A stretch of 52,058 bases of DNA from Thermoleophilia bacterium (GCA_017882615.1 JADGPD010000008.1:1-52058); one strand, 5' to 3'. Positions 9,398 through 18,394 are shown, counted from the stretch's first letter. Notes: generated from the sequence alone by a model not told the origin. Numbers and translations: made by a program.

Positions 9398-9781
9398 CTA
9401 GTGCCCGGAGCCGGAAGCGCCGGCCGTCGTAGATGAGCCGCCGTCGGGCTCGGGCGCCGATGCGCTGGGGCCAGCCGGCTCGGCCGGCTCGTTCACGGCC
9501 TCGGCGAAGGCCAGCTGCATACCGGCGACCGCGTGCTGCAGCTCGTCGGCAAGGTCGCTGGAAAGCTGCTCGCGCACAACCGGCTCCAGCGCCCGCAGGG
9601 AGTCGATCGCCAAACGGGCCTGGCCGAGGTCGCGCTGGTCGCCGGCCAGGCGCAGCGAACCAAGCGAGATGAGACCGCTAGCCGCCTGGACGAGGAGATC
9701 GGCGACCTTGATCGCCTTCAGCTGCTCGGCGGCTTCCTCCGCGCTCGGGCTCTGCGAAGCCTGCGGCTCTTCTTCAGCCAC
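9398..9781 (-). CDS. DUF1844-like small helical protein
   Basis: A 127-residue acidic protein. I place the start at a GTG (9781) whose codon overlaps the stop region of the upstream ligase gene (GGTGGCTGA), giving MAEEEPQASQ. The ATG further upstream would add 24 residues of ligase-frame shadow. The core LKAIKVADLLVQAASGLISL followed by QARLAIDSLRAL has the helix-hinge pattern of DUF1844 proteins, which are short actinobacterial proteins of unknown function. The tail is rich in Pro, Glu, Ser and Gly and is probably disordered. Translational coupling with the YbdK-type ligase suggests one transcript. The DUF1844 assignment is from memory of the pattern. Confidence 0.65.
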   Translation of the reverse strand: MAEEEPQASQSPSAEEAAEQLKAIKVADLLVQAASGLISLGSLRLAGDQRDLGQARLAIDSLRALEPVVREQLSSDLADELQHAVAGMQLAFAEAVNEPAEPAGPSASAPEPDGGSSTTAGASGSGH

Positions 9782-10931
9782 CGACCCGCTCCGACCCCTT
9801 GACCAGCTCGGTGTAGATCTCCTGCAGGCTGGCTCCCTCTTCGAAACGCGCAATCTGGCGCTCGGCGGAGTTCTGCTCGGGAACGGCCAGGAAGGGCGCG
9901 GCTCCCAGCTCCTCGGCGACGGGCATGACCCACTCGATCAACTCCTCGACGGCGGCCCTGGTCGGGCGCACGTCGCCACTTTGCAGGTCGATCATCTCGC
10001 CCGAGAGGCCCCAGCGAATCGCACGCCAGAGGTTCTCCTCGATCATCCGGTGCGGCTGCCAGATGACCGGCTCGCCTTCGTCGATCGCGCGCGCGCAGCG
10101 GGCCACCAGCGAGAAGGCCAGGGCCGCCAGCGAACGCGACTCGGCCAGGTCGGGCTGGGCGTCGGCGATCCTCACCTCGACGGTCGGGAAGGCGAGGTGA
10201 ACGCGCACGCTCCACCACAGCTGCGTGTGCTCGGCGACCGAGCCGGTGCGGAAGAGGAAGCGCACGAACTGCTCGTACTCGCGCCAGTCGGCGAAGGCGT
10301 CCGGAACGCCACAGCGCGGGAAGGTGCGGGTGAAGATCTGCGTCCGAGCCGAGTGCAAGCCGCTGTTGACGTCCTCGACGAAAGGCGAGGAGGCCGAGAG
10401 CGCGAGCAGCTCGGGAAGGAAGTTGCGCATCGCGCTGGCGATCTCGACCGCCCGGTCGGCGCCGCGGATGCCAACATGAACGTGCTGCCCGAAGGTGTTG
10501 TTGCGCCAGACGACGTAGCGCAGCAGCTCGTCGTTGCGGCGATAGTGAGGCGTGTCGATGATCCGCTGCGCCTGCCAGGGGCTCCAGGGGTGGGTGCCGC
10601 TCGCGCCGAGCAGCACTCCGAGCTCGTCGGCCAGCGCACTCAGCTGTTCGCGCCGCTCGCCCATTCGGGCCGCCGCTTCGACGAAGCTTTCGCTGCGCCC
10701 GGTGCGCACCTCCGCCTCCGAGGCGATCAGCTCGCCGACCAGATGCGACTCGACCTCTCGCCCGGCAGCCAGAGCCTGCAGCTCCTCGAAGCGATTGTCC
10801 AGCGAGAGTGTGTCGGGATCGAGCAGCGCAAACTCCTCCTCGACCGCCACGGTGAAGTCGCGCCCGTTCTCGAGTTGCTCGCGCGCCAATGCCAGCTGCT
10901 CGTCGACCGAAAGCTTCTGTTCCTCGCCCAT
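9774..10931 (-). CDS. Carboxylate-amine ligase, YbdK / GCS2 family
   Basis: A 385-residue member of the glutamate-cysteine ligase type 2 family (ATP-dependent carboxylate-amine ligase). Visible signatures are FTVAVEEEFALLDPDTLSL near residue 25, ASGTHPWSPW near residue 110, the histidine-rich HVHVGIRGADRAVEI near residue 150, and SVRVHLAFPTVEVRIADAQPD near residue 245. Length matches the family (about 370-400). E. coli YbdK has weak gamma-glutamyl-cysteine ligase activity; in actinobacteria the related EgtA acts in ergothioneine synthesis. No ergothioneine or mycothiol gene is nearby, so the substrate is open. It overlaps the following DUF1844-like gene. Confidence 0.88.
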   Translation of the reverse strand: MGEEQKLSVDEQLALAREQLENGRDFTVAVEEEFALLDPDTLSLDNRFEELQALAAGREVESHLVGELIASEAEVRTGRSESFVEAAARMGERREQLSALADELGVLLGASGTHPWSPWQAQRIIDTPHYRRNDELLRYVVWRNNTFGQHVHVGIRGADRAVEIASAMRNFLPELLALSASSPFVEDVNSGLHSARTQIFTRTFPRCGVPDAFADWREYEQFVRFLFRTGSVAEHTQLWWSVRVHLAFPTVEVRIADAQPDLAESRSLAALAFSLVARCARAIDEGEPVIWQPHRMIEENLWRAIRWGLSGEMIDLQSGDVRPTRAAVEELIEWVMPVAEELGAAPFLAVPEQNSAERQIARFEEGASLQEIYTELVKGSERVGG

Positions 10932-10964
10932 CGCTTCAAAGAATAAAGAATTACGGCCGATACT

Positions 10965-12209
10965 TCAAATAGTAAAGGGCCTAAGCAGCCGTTCGGCCAC
11001 CGTCCCCCAGCTCCAGTTCGTCACTGCGGCACGGCGTGCGGCCTGCCCGAGCAGCTCACGCTGCGCCGGGGATAGTGTCAAAAGCGCCTCAAGCTTGGCG
11101 CGCAGATCGCCGGCGTTCCCGTTCTCGAAGCCGGCCAGATCGCGCTGATCTGCGGGGTATTCGCGCTCCAGGCCCTCGGCTATCTCGGCCAGGCCGGAAT
11201 GACGGGCGACCAGCGGCGGAACCCCCGCCGCCGCGGCCTCCGCGGCGACCATGCCGAAGGCCTCGGGAAAGATCGAGGGAGCCACGGCGACATCCGCCAG
11301 CGGCAGCAGGTTGGCAAGGTGACGGTGCTCGAGCGCGCCCGTGAAGAGCACGTTCGGCCCTGCCATCCGTTCCAGCTCGGCTCGATAATCGCCGAAGCCG
11401 ACCACTATCGCCTTCGCGTCCAGCCCCTCGAGCGCCTCGAGCAACAGGTGAACGCCCTTGTTCTCGAGCAGCTTGCCCACGTAGGCGACGGTCTCGCCCG
11501 CTTGCGAGAAGAAGGCTTGGAAGCGCTCGGCGTTGCCCGGATCGGGCAGGCGCTCGTCGGCGCCCGCGGGGTTGGCCGGATCGCGCCTCGCCTCTTCGAG
11601 CAGTGCCGCGAACGCCTGCTCGCGCGGCTTGGGCGCGAAGGCCTCGACATCCACACCCGGCGGAACCTCGAAAACTCGCTCCTGCGGCCCGACCACCTGC
11701 TCGAGCGCGCGCCGGATGTGAGCCGAGCCGACGAAGACCGCCGTCGCCCGCTCCAGGCTCGCCCGCCCCAGCTGCTCGAGCTCGGGCCGGCCGCGCATCG
11801 AGTACTCGAGCTCCGAGCCGTGCGCCTTGACCGCAAAGGGCGCTCCCGCCGCGGCGGCGACCGCCGCCCCCGGAAGGACGTGGTTGGCGAAAACGAGGTC
11901 GGCCGGGAGATGACGCCTGAGCGCCTCGGCGTTCAGCTCGACGTAGCGCTCGAGCTCGGCGCGGCTCAAGTCCTGAAGAAGACGAGCTTCGAGCCCTTCG
12001 TAGCCGTCGAGCACGAACACCGGCAGGAGCTTCCCGATCTCGGGCCGCACCAGCCTTGCCGAGCCGATGTCGTAGCGCTCGGGATGCCGCTCCTGACAGA
12101 ACAGCACGACCTCGTGCCCGGCTCTGCTCCATTCGCGCGCCAGCGAACGCGTGTAGACGTTCGAGCCCGTTCCGCCGAGCAGGTAGCCGTGCCAGAGAAG
12201 GATGCGCAC
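10965..12209 (-). CDS. Glycosyltransferase family 4 protein
   Basis: A 414-residue GT-B fold enzyme. The N-terminal Rossmann start is RILLWHGYLLGGTGSNVYTR, with the glycine-rich acceptor loop. The C-terminal domain carries VAYVGKLLENKGVHLLLEAL (start of the donor domain, about residue 245) and the E-x7-E-type element FPEAFGMVAAEAAAAGVPPL near residue 325, where retaining GT4 enzymes bind the nucleotide-sugar phosphate. It transfers a sugar from an NDP-sugar to an unknown acceptor in the cytoplasm. There are no polysaccharide or lipid-glycan genes beside it, so the product is unclear. The gene ends 33 bp before the ligase start and may share its transcript. Confidence 0.88.
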   Translation of the reverse strand: MRILLWHGYLLGGTGSNVYTRSLAREWSRAGHEVVLFCQERHPERYDIGSARLVRPEIGKLLPVFVLDGYEGLEARLLQDLSRAELERYVELNAEALRRHLPADLVFANHVLPGAAVAAAAGAPFAVKAHGSELEYSMRGRPELEQLGRASLERATAVFVGSAHIRRALEQVVGPQERVFEVPPGVDVEAFAPKPREQAFAALLEEARRDPANPAGADERLPDPGNAERFQAFFSQAGETVAYVGKLLENKGVHLLLEALEGLDAKAIVVGFGDYRAELERMAGPNVLFTGALEHRHLANLLPLADVAVAPSIFPEAFGMVAAEAAAAGVPPLVARHSGLAEIAEGLEREYPADQRDLAGFENGNAGDLRAKLEALLTLSPAQRELLGQAARRAAVTNWSWGTVAERLLRPFTI

Positions 12210-12238
12210 GCGCTCAGGTTACGCGCTTGTTGCGAAGC

Positions 12239-12865
12239 TCAGTTGGAACGCGCCCGCTGAGAAAGCATTGAGAGCAACTCGGCCCCCGGATTCAGCGTGC
12301 GCACGGACACATCGCTCGGAACATCGAGCAGCGCTTCGGAGTAGTTGAAGAGGACGCGAACGCCCGCTTCGACCAGCTCGTCTGCGACCCCTTGAGCGTC
12401 CTGCGCCGGTACGGCGATCACGCCTCCGCTGGCGCTGTGGCGCTTCACCTGCTGCTTGAGATCGCCGAGCGGGCTGACGCTCAGCGACCCGATTCGCTTC
12501 CCGATCTTGCTCGCGTCGATGTCGAAGATGCCCACGACCTCGAGCCCTTGCGTATCGGAGAGCTGAGAGGAGAGCAGGGCCTCGCCAACCCGGCCGGCGC
12601 CCACGATCACCACCGACTTGCTCTCGTCGGCGCCGAGGATGGCGCGAAGCCGTTCGCAGAGAAGATCCGTCTCGTAACCCGAGCCTCGCTTACCGAACCT
12701 GCCGAAAGAGGAGAGATCGCGTCGGACCTGAGTCGCGTTCACACCCGTGTAGGCGGCGATCTCGTAGGACGAGATGCTCGCGGCGCCGTTTTTTTTCGCT
12801 CGCCTCGCCACCTGCAGATACCGGCTCAGCCGCGTTGCAACACTCATCCTCAGTCGCTCAGCCAA
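12239..12865 (-). CDS. rex: Redox-sensing transcriptional repressor Rex
   Basis: A 208-residue DNA-binding sensor of the NADH/NAD+ ratio. The N-terminal winged helix (residues 1-80) contains SSYEIAAYTGVNATQVRRDL and the FGRFGKRGSGYE hinge, both highly characteristic of Rex. The Rossmann domain starts with VVIVGAGRVGEALL near residue 88 and continues with GIFDIDASKIG. In Gram-positive bacteria Rex represses fermentation and respiratory genes when NADH is low. I found no clear Rex operator (TTGTG-n8-CACAA type) in front of any gene here. A start six codons later (MSVATRL) is equally plausible and matches the usual Rex N terminus. Confidence 0.95.
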   Translation of the reverse strand: MAERLRMSVATRLSRYLQVARRAKKNGAASISSYEIAAYTGVNATQVRRDLSSFGRFGKRGSGYETDLLCERLRAILGADESKSVVIVGAGRVGEALLSSQLSDTQGLEVVGIFDIDASKIGKRIGSLSVSPLGDLKQQVKRHSASGGVIAVPAQDAQGVADELVEAGVRVLFNYSEALLDVPSDVSVRTLNPGAELLSMLSQRARSN

Positions 12866-12956
12866 CTTTATGAAACCCCCCTAAACGAATCGCGATCGCG
12901 AGGGCGCAACGCTAGCAGCGCCGCAAGGGGTGTCGCGCAGGTAGCGAAATCGATAC

Positions 12957-13180
12957 TCAACCCTCGCCGACAACGGCGCCGCACCCCGGGCAAAGCCGCG
13001 AAAACCAGTCGTATTCGTGGCCGCAGGCCGCGCAGATCCACTTCCGGTTCTGCTCCGCCGACCACTTCTCGAGACCGAGCCGAGCTCGTATTCGATGCCC
13101 CCGCCGGCTGCCGTGGCCTGGAAAGCGCCGCAACCGCCGCAATACAGGCCGCAGTAACCCAGCGTCTCGCCGAGGCTCAT
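12957..13180 (-). pseudogene. Broken DUF3795 zinc-ribbon gene (internal deletion plus frameshift)
   Basis: The first frame from an ATG at 13180 encodes LGYCGLYCGGCGAFQATAAG, the start of DUF3795 proteins. After about 34 codons that frame becomes meaningless, while the neighbouring frame carries LGLEKWSAEQNRKWICAACG and SRLCPGCGAVVGEG, the typical DUF3795 C terminus with its CxxC...CxxC zinc ribbon. The expected middle, with several more cysteine pairs, is missing. At the junction, near 13080, CTCGG is directly repeated (GAGCTCGGCTCGGTCTC), as expected for a deletion between short repeats. The start overlaps the subtilase stop by 4 bp, so it was once the last gene of that operon. A sequencing error could explain the frameshift but not the lost centre. 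Confidence 0.65.
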
Positions 13181-15858
13181 CGCTTCAGCGTCTTTCCCGT
13201 TCCACTCTTGGTTGTCGTGGCGGTGGTCTTGGCTGGAGCCGTAGCGGTGGTCGTCGTCGCGCTCGTGCTCTTCGGCGCCGGCTTGATCGTGAAGCGAAGC
13301 GAGCGAACCGAGACCTTGCCGCCGCCACTGGGGAAGGCCGTGATGCGCAGGCGGTAGGGACCGGGCGCAAGCGCCGCTCCAGCCGGGCTGCGACCGGTGA
13401 GCCCGAAGACGTAGTGACCCGGGAGAACGTCCCTCATCCTCGCCAGCACGCCCAGGTAGCGGCCCGCACCGTTCCAGAGCGCCACCTCGACCTTGGTCGC
13501 CGGCTCGATCCGGCGCTCGAAGAGCCCGCTCACCCGGCCGAGCCCAAGCGTGAGCACCTCGGAGGCGCTGTCCGAGGCGCTGACCGAGCGACGCGAGAGA
13601 CTGGCCGAGGAGATCAGATCGCCGGGGCCCGACGCGTAGCGAACCGACCAGGGGATGCGAAGCAGCGTACGGTCCGAGAGCAGAACCGTGACGGTTCCTT
13701 GCGCGCTCGAGCCACGATTCTCTCCAACCAGGTCAACCCGCAACTTGACCTGCCTGCTGTGCCCGCCCCGGATGAGCAGGCGACCCGGCGAGATCCGCAC
13801 CCGCACCCAATCGGGGTTGCCCTCACGGCCGACGCTCAGCGCGGCCACGAGCTTGCCGGCGCCGAGATTGCGCAGACCGAACTCGAGCGTCGCCTGCCTC
13901 CGCGCGCCGCGCATGAGCGGGAACATGAGCGATGGCGATGTCGACGCAACAGAGGCGCGGGCGGCCGCCGCCAGATCGAGTGCGCCCATGCCCTGGGACG
14001 TGAGCGAGAGTTCCCCGAGGCGGCTCGCGCTTGCCGCGAGCGACGAGCGAAGCTCACTCTCGCTCAGGTCGGGGCGAGCCTGCGTGAGCAGCGCCGCGGC
14101 GCCCGCGACCACCGCGGCCGATGCGCTCGTGCCGCTGACGGTGGCGAAGGCCGGATAGCCGCTAGCGGTCGTGCCGGCATCGGCGCTGGCGATCCCGACG
14201 CCCGGAGCAACCAGGTTTGGCTTGATCTCACCGCTGAAGGAGAGGCCTCGCGAAGAGAAAGCGGCGATCTTGCCGTTATCGGAGTTGGTAACGGCGAAGG
14301 GCTTGCCGATCGAGACCTCGACCTTCTCTCCCCGGCTCAACCTGACGCTCGCTTCTCTACCGATGCGTCCGGGGATGCTGACCACCGGCACGGTGATGTT
14401 CTCGTCCAGGCCGAGCGCTCCGCTCGGCAGCGAGGTGCCGTAGAGAACCACCGCCGAGGCGCCCGCGAGCCCGGCGTTGAGAGCGCCGCTCCGGGGATCG
14501 TCGCCGGCGGGTACGAGCGCCGCCCTGCCGGCCACGAGGCTGTAGCCCTTCGTGTTGAAGAAGCGGCTCAGCGCTGGCGCCGGCTGCAACTCCTCGGCCG
14601 CCCGCGCGACCGCCAGCGGACGGCCGAGCAACCGGGTCAAAGCCGTCTTCGGCGCCGCCGAGCCTCCCAGCGACACCGCGCCCGAGTAGAGAACATCGAG
14701 CCCGCTACGGATGACGACGCGCACTCTCTCGCTCGTCTGGCGCAGGTCGAGCGCACCGACGGTAAGGGCGTCCGAGGCGCCGCCAGGGCTGCCGATCGAG
14801 CCTTGCACCTGCCCGGAGCCTCCGTCGTTTCCGGCCGGCGCGACGACGAGCATGTCGAGCGCCGCGGCGCCCGATACCGCTCGTGCCTCGGGCCCGTCGC
14901 CGAAGCCCGCGAGCGGCGCCGAGACGCCGATCAGAGCGATGCGCGCGGCGTCGTGCGCGTCGCCGTCGCCGTTGGGATCGACTGCGCGCTCGAGTCCGGC
15001 GATGAGCTGATCTGTGCGCCCGTAAACCTGAAAGGCGCCGCTCGTATCGCGCTGCCAGCCCGCCACGCGGATGGGAAAGACAGAGGCGCCCGGCGCAACG
15101 CCGCCGAAAGCCGCCGGACCGACGATGATCCCGGCCAGCTGCGTTCCGTGGCGCTCGAGTTGGGTGCGGTCGTCGGGGTTGGGCGCGGCGTCAGCCTCGG
15201 GATCGCCGCCGACCACGTCCAGCCCGGGCTGAACATGGCCGCGCAGGTACTCGTGTAGCCGGTCGACGCCCGTGTCGAGCAGAGCGATCGTCACGCCGCG
15301 GCCGTCGTAGGGCGGAAGGGCCACCTCGCTGTGATATCCCCTGGTCAGCGCGGGCGGATTACCGAGCGACTGGGCGTCGAGCGAGGTGGGATAGGTGACG
15401 CGGACCGGGTAGACGGCGCGCACCTCGGACGAGCGCTCGAGCACGGCGATCGTGCCGGCGTCGAGTGCGGCCGAGAAGCCGTTGACGACGCGGGTGAAGC
15501 TGAACTCGGGCTCGATCGAGGCGCCGCGTAAAGCGAGCTTGGCGATGATCGACTTCTGGTCGGTGACGGCCTGGGCATTCCAGGCGCGCTCCTCCTCGTC
15601 GCTTGCCAGTCCGCCGGCGGCCGCGACGTGGTCGGCCAGCGACTCGGCGCGAAGCACGACGATCACGCGCTCCCCGACCGAGACGCTCGAGCGCGGCGAC
15701 CCGACCAGACCGGCCCAGTCGCCTGCCGCCGTCCGGTCATCGCCGCCCCCTCCTCGCAACGCCAGGCCAAGCGCGATCGCGCCCGCGAAAAAGAGCACCA
15801 CGAGCGCGAGGCGCGAGAACTTACGCAAGCTGCCGGGAGGCGTAGGCATCGAGACCAA
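13177..15858 (-). CDS. Membrane-anchored subtilisin-like serine protease (S8) with PA-type insert
   Basis: An 893-residue S8 peptidase. A single N-terminal hydrophobic segment (about residues 15-36) acts as signal or anchor. An inhibitor_I9-like propeptide region follows (RVIVVLRAESLADHV, about 60-160). The catalytic triad is Asp in VTIALLDTGVDR (~195), His in QLERHGTQLAG (~237) and Ser in TVSGTSASAAVVAGAAALL (~578), with the oxyanion-hole Asn in VVAPAGNDGG. The long distance between Asn and Ser contains a PA-like insert (GLAGASAVVLYG). A beta-sandwich C-terminal region and a Thr/Ala-rich low-complexity tail (TTTTATAPAKTTATTT) follow. It is probably extracellular with the catalytic domain outside. 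The start overlaps the tsaD end by 38 bp; a downstream ATG (MPTPPG, 15849) is an alternative. Confidence 0.9.
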   Translation of the reverse strand: MVSMPTPPGSLRKFSRLALVVLFFAGAIALGLALRGGGGDDRTAAGDWAGLVGSPRSSVSVGERVIVVLRAESLADHVAAAGGLASDEEERAWNAQAVTDQKSIIAKLALRGASIEPEFSFTRVVNGFSAALDAGTIAVLERSSEVRAVYPVRVTYPTSLDAQSLGNPPALTRGYHSEVALPPYDGRGVTIALLDTGVDRLHEYLRGHVQPGLDVVGGDPEADAAPNPDDRTQLERHGTQLAGIIVGPAAFGGVAPGASVFPIRVAGWQRDTSGAFQVYGRTDQLIAGLERAVDPNGDGDAHDAARIALIGVSAPLAGFGDGPEARAVSGAAALDMLVVAPAGNDGGSGQVQGSIGSPGGASDALTVGALDLRQTSERVRVVIRSGLDVLYSGAVSLGGSAAPKTALTRLLGRPLAVARAAEELQPAPALSRFFNTKGYSLVAGRAALVPAGDDPRSGALNAGLAGASAVVLYGTSLPSGALGLDENITVPVVSIPGRIGREASVRLSRGEKVEVSIGKPFAVTNSDNGKIAAFSSRGLSFSGEIKPNLVAPGVGIASADAGTTASGYPAFATVSGTSASAAVVAGAAALLTQARPDLSESELRSSLAASASRLGELSLTSQGMGALDLAAAARASVASTSPSLMFPLMRGARRQATLEFGLRNLGAGKLVAALSVGREGNPDWVRVRISPGRLLIRGGHSRQVKLRVDLVGENRGSSAQGTVTVLLSDRTLLRIPWSVRYASGPGDLISSASLSRRSVSASDSASEVLTLGLGRVSGLFERRIEPATKVEVALWNGAGRYLGVLARMRDVLPGHYVFGLTGRSPAGAALAPGPYRLRITAFPSGGGKVSVRSLRFTIKPAPKSTSATTTTATAPAKTTATTTKSGTGKTLKR

Positions 15859-16792
15859 GATAGCCGGGCGGCATAAGAGGCTTCAGGTAACGCGCGGCCG
15901 AAGCGATCATCGCCGCGTTGTCGGTACAGAGCTCGACCGGTGCCAGTGCCGCACCGGCAAGCGCCCTTCGCAGCTCGGAGTTGGCGGCCACCCCGCCCGC
16001 GACGGCGATCTGCCGGGCGCCGATCTTCTCGGCCGCCTGCAGCGTCCGCTCCACCAGTGCTCGCACGATCGCGTGCTGGTAGGAAGCGGCCAGATCCGCG
16101 CGCCTGCGTTCCAGCTCGGCGGAATCGAGCCCGCGCACCGCGTAGAGCAGAGCGGTCTTGAGACCCGAGAAGGAGAAGTCGAGGCCGTCCAGGCGGGCGA
16201 CCGGGAACGAGTAGGCGCCGGAATCGCCCTTCCGCGCCAGCATGTCGAGCGCGGCGCCGCCCGGATAGCCGAGCCCGAGCAGGCGCGCCCCTTTGTCGAA
16301 AGCCTCCCCCGCCGCGTCGTCCAGCGTCGTGCCGAGCAGCCGGAAGGTGGTGTGCTCCTGCACATCCAGGAGCAGCGTGTGGCCGCCGCTCGTGAGCAGG
16401 CAGAGGAAGGGAGGATCGAGCCCGACCGGCTCGAGATAGAGCGCAGCCACGTGCCCGAGCAGATGATCGACCGGAACCAGCGGCAACCCCTTGCCCCAGG
16501 CGATCGCCTTGGCGGCCGAGATACCCACGAGCAGGGCCCCGATCAGGCCGGGCCCCTGCGTGACCGCGACCCGGTCCAGCTGGTCGAAGGTCAGCTTCGC
16601 CTCGTCGAGCGCGCTCTGCACTACCGGGCAGATCAGCTCCAGATGCCGCCGCGAGGCGACCTCCGGCACGACGCCGCCAAAGCGCGCGTGCAGCTCGGCC
16701 TGGGAGGAGACGACGTTGGCGTGCAGGCGGCCGGCGTCGTCGATCAGCGCCGCCGCGGTCTCGTCACAGGAGGTCTCGATCGCCAGGATCAC
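15821..16792 (-). CDS. tsaD: tRNA N6-adenosine threonylcarbamoyltransferase TsaD
   Basis: A 323-residue ASKHA-fold enzyme that transfers the threonylcarbamoyl group to A37 of ANN-decoding tRNAs (t6A). The N-terminal phosphate motif is ILAIETSCDETAAAL. The metal-binding pair is in DHLLGHVAALYLEP (HxxxH), and the third metal ligand is the Asp of CTDNAAMIA near the C terminus. FGGVVPEVASRRHLELI and SGGHTLLLDV are further family blocks. Length is standard. It lies in a minus-strand cluster downstream of rimI, tsaB and tsaE, the partner proteins of the bacterial t6A complex. Confidence 0.96.
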   Translation of the reverse strand: MILAIETSCDETAAALIDDAGRLHANVVSSQAELHARFGGVVPEVASRRHLELICPVVQSALDEAKLTFDQLDRVAVTQGPGLIGALLVGISAAKAIAWGKGLPLVPVDHLLGHVAALYLEPVGLDPPFLCLLTSGGHTLLLDVQEHTTFRLLGTTLDDAAGEAFDKGARLLGLGYPGGAALDMLARKGDSGAYSFPVARLDGLDFSFSGLKTALLYAVRGLDSAELERRRADLAASYQHAIVRALVERTLQAAEKIGARQIAVAGGVAANSELRRALAGAALAPVELCTDNAAMIASAARYLKPLMPPGYLGLDAYASRQLA

Positions 16793-16805
16793 GGTCTCGG
16801 CGCCC

Positions 16806-17303
16806 TCACTCTTCGCTTCCCGCCGGGTCGGGAGAGTTTGCTCGCCACATGATCAGCGCGTCTTCCTGATCGTCCAGGTAGTAGCCGCGCCGAATCCCGC
16901 GTGCGTTGAAACCAAACTGCTCGTAGAGCCGAATCGCAGCCTCGTTCGACTTGCGCACCTCGAGCGTGTAGCCGCGCTCGCGACCGCCCGCGCTGCGTGC
17001 GAGAAAATCGTTCAGCAGCCGGCCGGCCACGCCGCGCCGCCGCCAGGCCGGATCGACGGCGAGGTTCATGATGTGCCAGTCGTCCACGAAGAGCGAGACG
17101 ATCAGGTAGCCGATCACCCGCTCCAGCCGGAAGGCGCCGAGGCAGATCGAGCTCGACTTGATCAGCTCGCCGGCGAACATGGCGCGCGACCAGGGCAGCC
17201 CGTAGCACTCCTTCTCGATCTGCTCGACCCGGTCGAGATCGACGAACTGAAGCGGAGCGATCTCGGGTCGCCAGAGCGCCTCTCGATCCTTTACGCTCGT
17301 CAT
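16806..17303 (-). CDS. rimI: Ribosomal protein bS18 N-alanine acetyltransferase RimI (GNAT)
   Basis: A 165-residue GNAT acetyltransferase. The acetyl-CoA loop motif A is LAVDPAWRRRGVAGRLLNDF (R-R-x-G-V/A), followed by EVRKSNEAAIRLYEQFGFNARGIRRGYY, the standard RimI end. ECYGLPWSRAMFAGEL is the N-terminal RimI helix region. RimI acetylates the N-terminal alanine of ribosomal protein S18 in E. coli. Its position between tsaB and tsaD is the commonest bacterial context. The start overlaps the tsaB stop by 4 bp. Confidence 0.9.
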   Translation of the reverse strand: MTSVKDREALWRPEIAPLQFVDLDRVEQIEKECYGLPWSRAMFAGELIKSSSICLGAFRLERVIGYLIVSLFVDDWHIMNLAVDPAWRRRGVAGRLLNDFLARSAGGRERGYTLEVRKSNEAAIRLYEQFGFNARGIRRGYYLDDQEDALIMWRANSPDPAGSEE

Positions 17304-17899
17304 CGCTCCAGCGCCTTCTCGGCGTCGGGAATGCGCAGGTAGAGCGGCTCCACCAGCTCCGCCGGCCCGAAGTCGGTAGCCAGGCGAGCATGGAAGCGAG
17401 CCCTGACCAGGTGCAGCTCGCTGGCGTCGGGAGGAACCTCGGCGCCCGCCGCCTCGAGCAGGGCGCGGTAGCGAACGGCGCCGTCACCGACGCAGAGCGT
17501 TCCCGGCGCCGGCGCGAGCTGCTCGGGCCTGGTCACGAAAGGCCGGCCTTCGATCAGCGTGAAGATCTCCTTGCGGCTGCCGTCGATCACGGGCAGGGAG
17601 CCGGGCGCCCCTTCCCGCAGAGCGTTAAGCGTCGAGACGCCGGCCAGCGGAAGGGCGAGCGTCAGAGCAAGGCCGCGCGCCGCGGCGAGGCCGATGCGGA
17701 TTCCGGTGAAGCTGCCCGGCCCGGTCCCGCAGACGATCCGCTCGAGATCGGCAGGCGAGAAGCCGGCTTCGGCGAGGAGCGCGTCCGCCGCGGCGAGCAC
17801 CGAAACGGCTTTCGTCTCGCGCTCGCCGAGGAGCTTCTCACCCTCGAGCAGAGCGCAGCTCGAGCGGGGAGTGGCGGTATCAAGGGCGAGCGTCAGCAC
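17300..17899 (-). CDS. tsaB: t6A complex scaffold protein TsaB
   Basis: A 199-residue ASKHA-like protein, inactive paralogue of TsaD, required as scaffold in the TsaB-TsaD-TsaE complex. Characteristic blocks are LTLALDTATPRSSCALLEG at the start and IVCGTGPGSFTGIRIGLAAARGLAL near residue 55. It is shorter than E. coli YeaZ (231) because the C-terminal lobe is trimmed, which is common in actinobacteria. The start overlaps tsaE by about 20 bp. Confidence 0.92.
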   Translation of the reverse strand: MLTLALDTATPRSSCALLEGEKLLGERETKAVSVLAAADALLAEAGFSPADLERIVCGTGPGSFTGIRIGLAAARGLALTLALPLAGVSTLNALREGAPGSLPVIDGSRKEIFTLIEGRPFVTRPEQLAPAPGTLCVGDGAVRYRALLEAAGAEVPPDASELHLVRARFHARLATDFGPAELVEPLYLRIPDAEKALER

Positions 17900-18335
17900 G
17901 ATCGAGACCGGCGAGCAGGGTTGCGTCGGAGCTGTCGATGGTAATGCGCCTGCGGCTGGCGCCGTCGTGCTCGATCGAGACTTCGGCCCGCGGCGGCGGC
18001 AGCGCGCCGGCGCCGGCCTCGGGCCACTCCACGAAAACCGCCGCGTCGGAGAAGTAGGGCTCGAGGTCTCCCCACTCCGCCGCCGAGACTGTGTTGAAGC
18101 GATAGAGATCGAGATGAGAGACGGTCAAGCGCCCCGTGTAGCGATGTCCGATCGTGTAGGTCGGACTCGTCACCGGCCCTTCGACGCCGAGCGCGCGACA
18201 GGCGCCGCGCACGAAAGTCGTCTTGCCGGCGCCGAGCTCCCCGGCGACCGTGACGACATCGCCCGGCACGAGCGTCTCGGCCAGCTCGCCGGCGATGCGC
18301 TCGGTCTCTTCGACGGAACCACTCACGAACTCCAT
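17880..18335 (-). CDS. tsaE: t6A complex ATPase TsaE
   Basis: A 151-residue P-loop ATPase. The Walker A motif AGELGAGKTTFVRGACRALG (about residues 31-50), then VTSPTYTIGHRY and VSHLDLYRF, are diagnostic of the TsaE/YjeE family. ATP hydrolysis resets the t6A-synthesising complex after catalysis. First gene of the tsaE-tsaB-rimI-tsaD run. A short C-terminal extension beyond the usual family end is present. Confidence 0.93.
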   Translation of the reverse strand: MEFVSGSVEETERIAGELAETLVPGDVVTVAGELGAGKTTFVRGACRALGVEGPVTSPTYTIGHRYTGRLTVSHLDLYRFNTVSAAEWGDLEPYFSDAAVFVEWPEAGAGALPPPRAEVSIEHDGASRRRITIDSSDATLLAGLDRADARP

Positions 18336-18394
18336 TCACGAAGGCTAGCGAGACGTCTCCTCCTCGACCTGACGGTCGGTGACGCCAGCCGAGC

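Noticed and set aside
13414-15258. 614-codon plus-strand frame across the subtilase gene
   Set aside because: Antisense shadow: the minus strand has a full catalytic triad, PA-like insert and signal/anchor. The plus-strand peptide is Arg/Ala/Asp-rich without domains.
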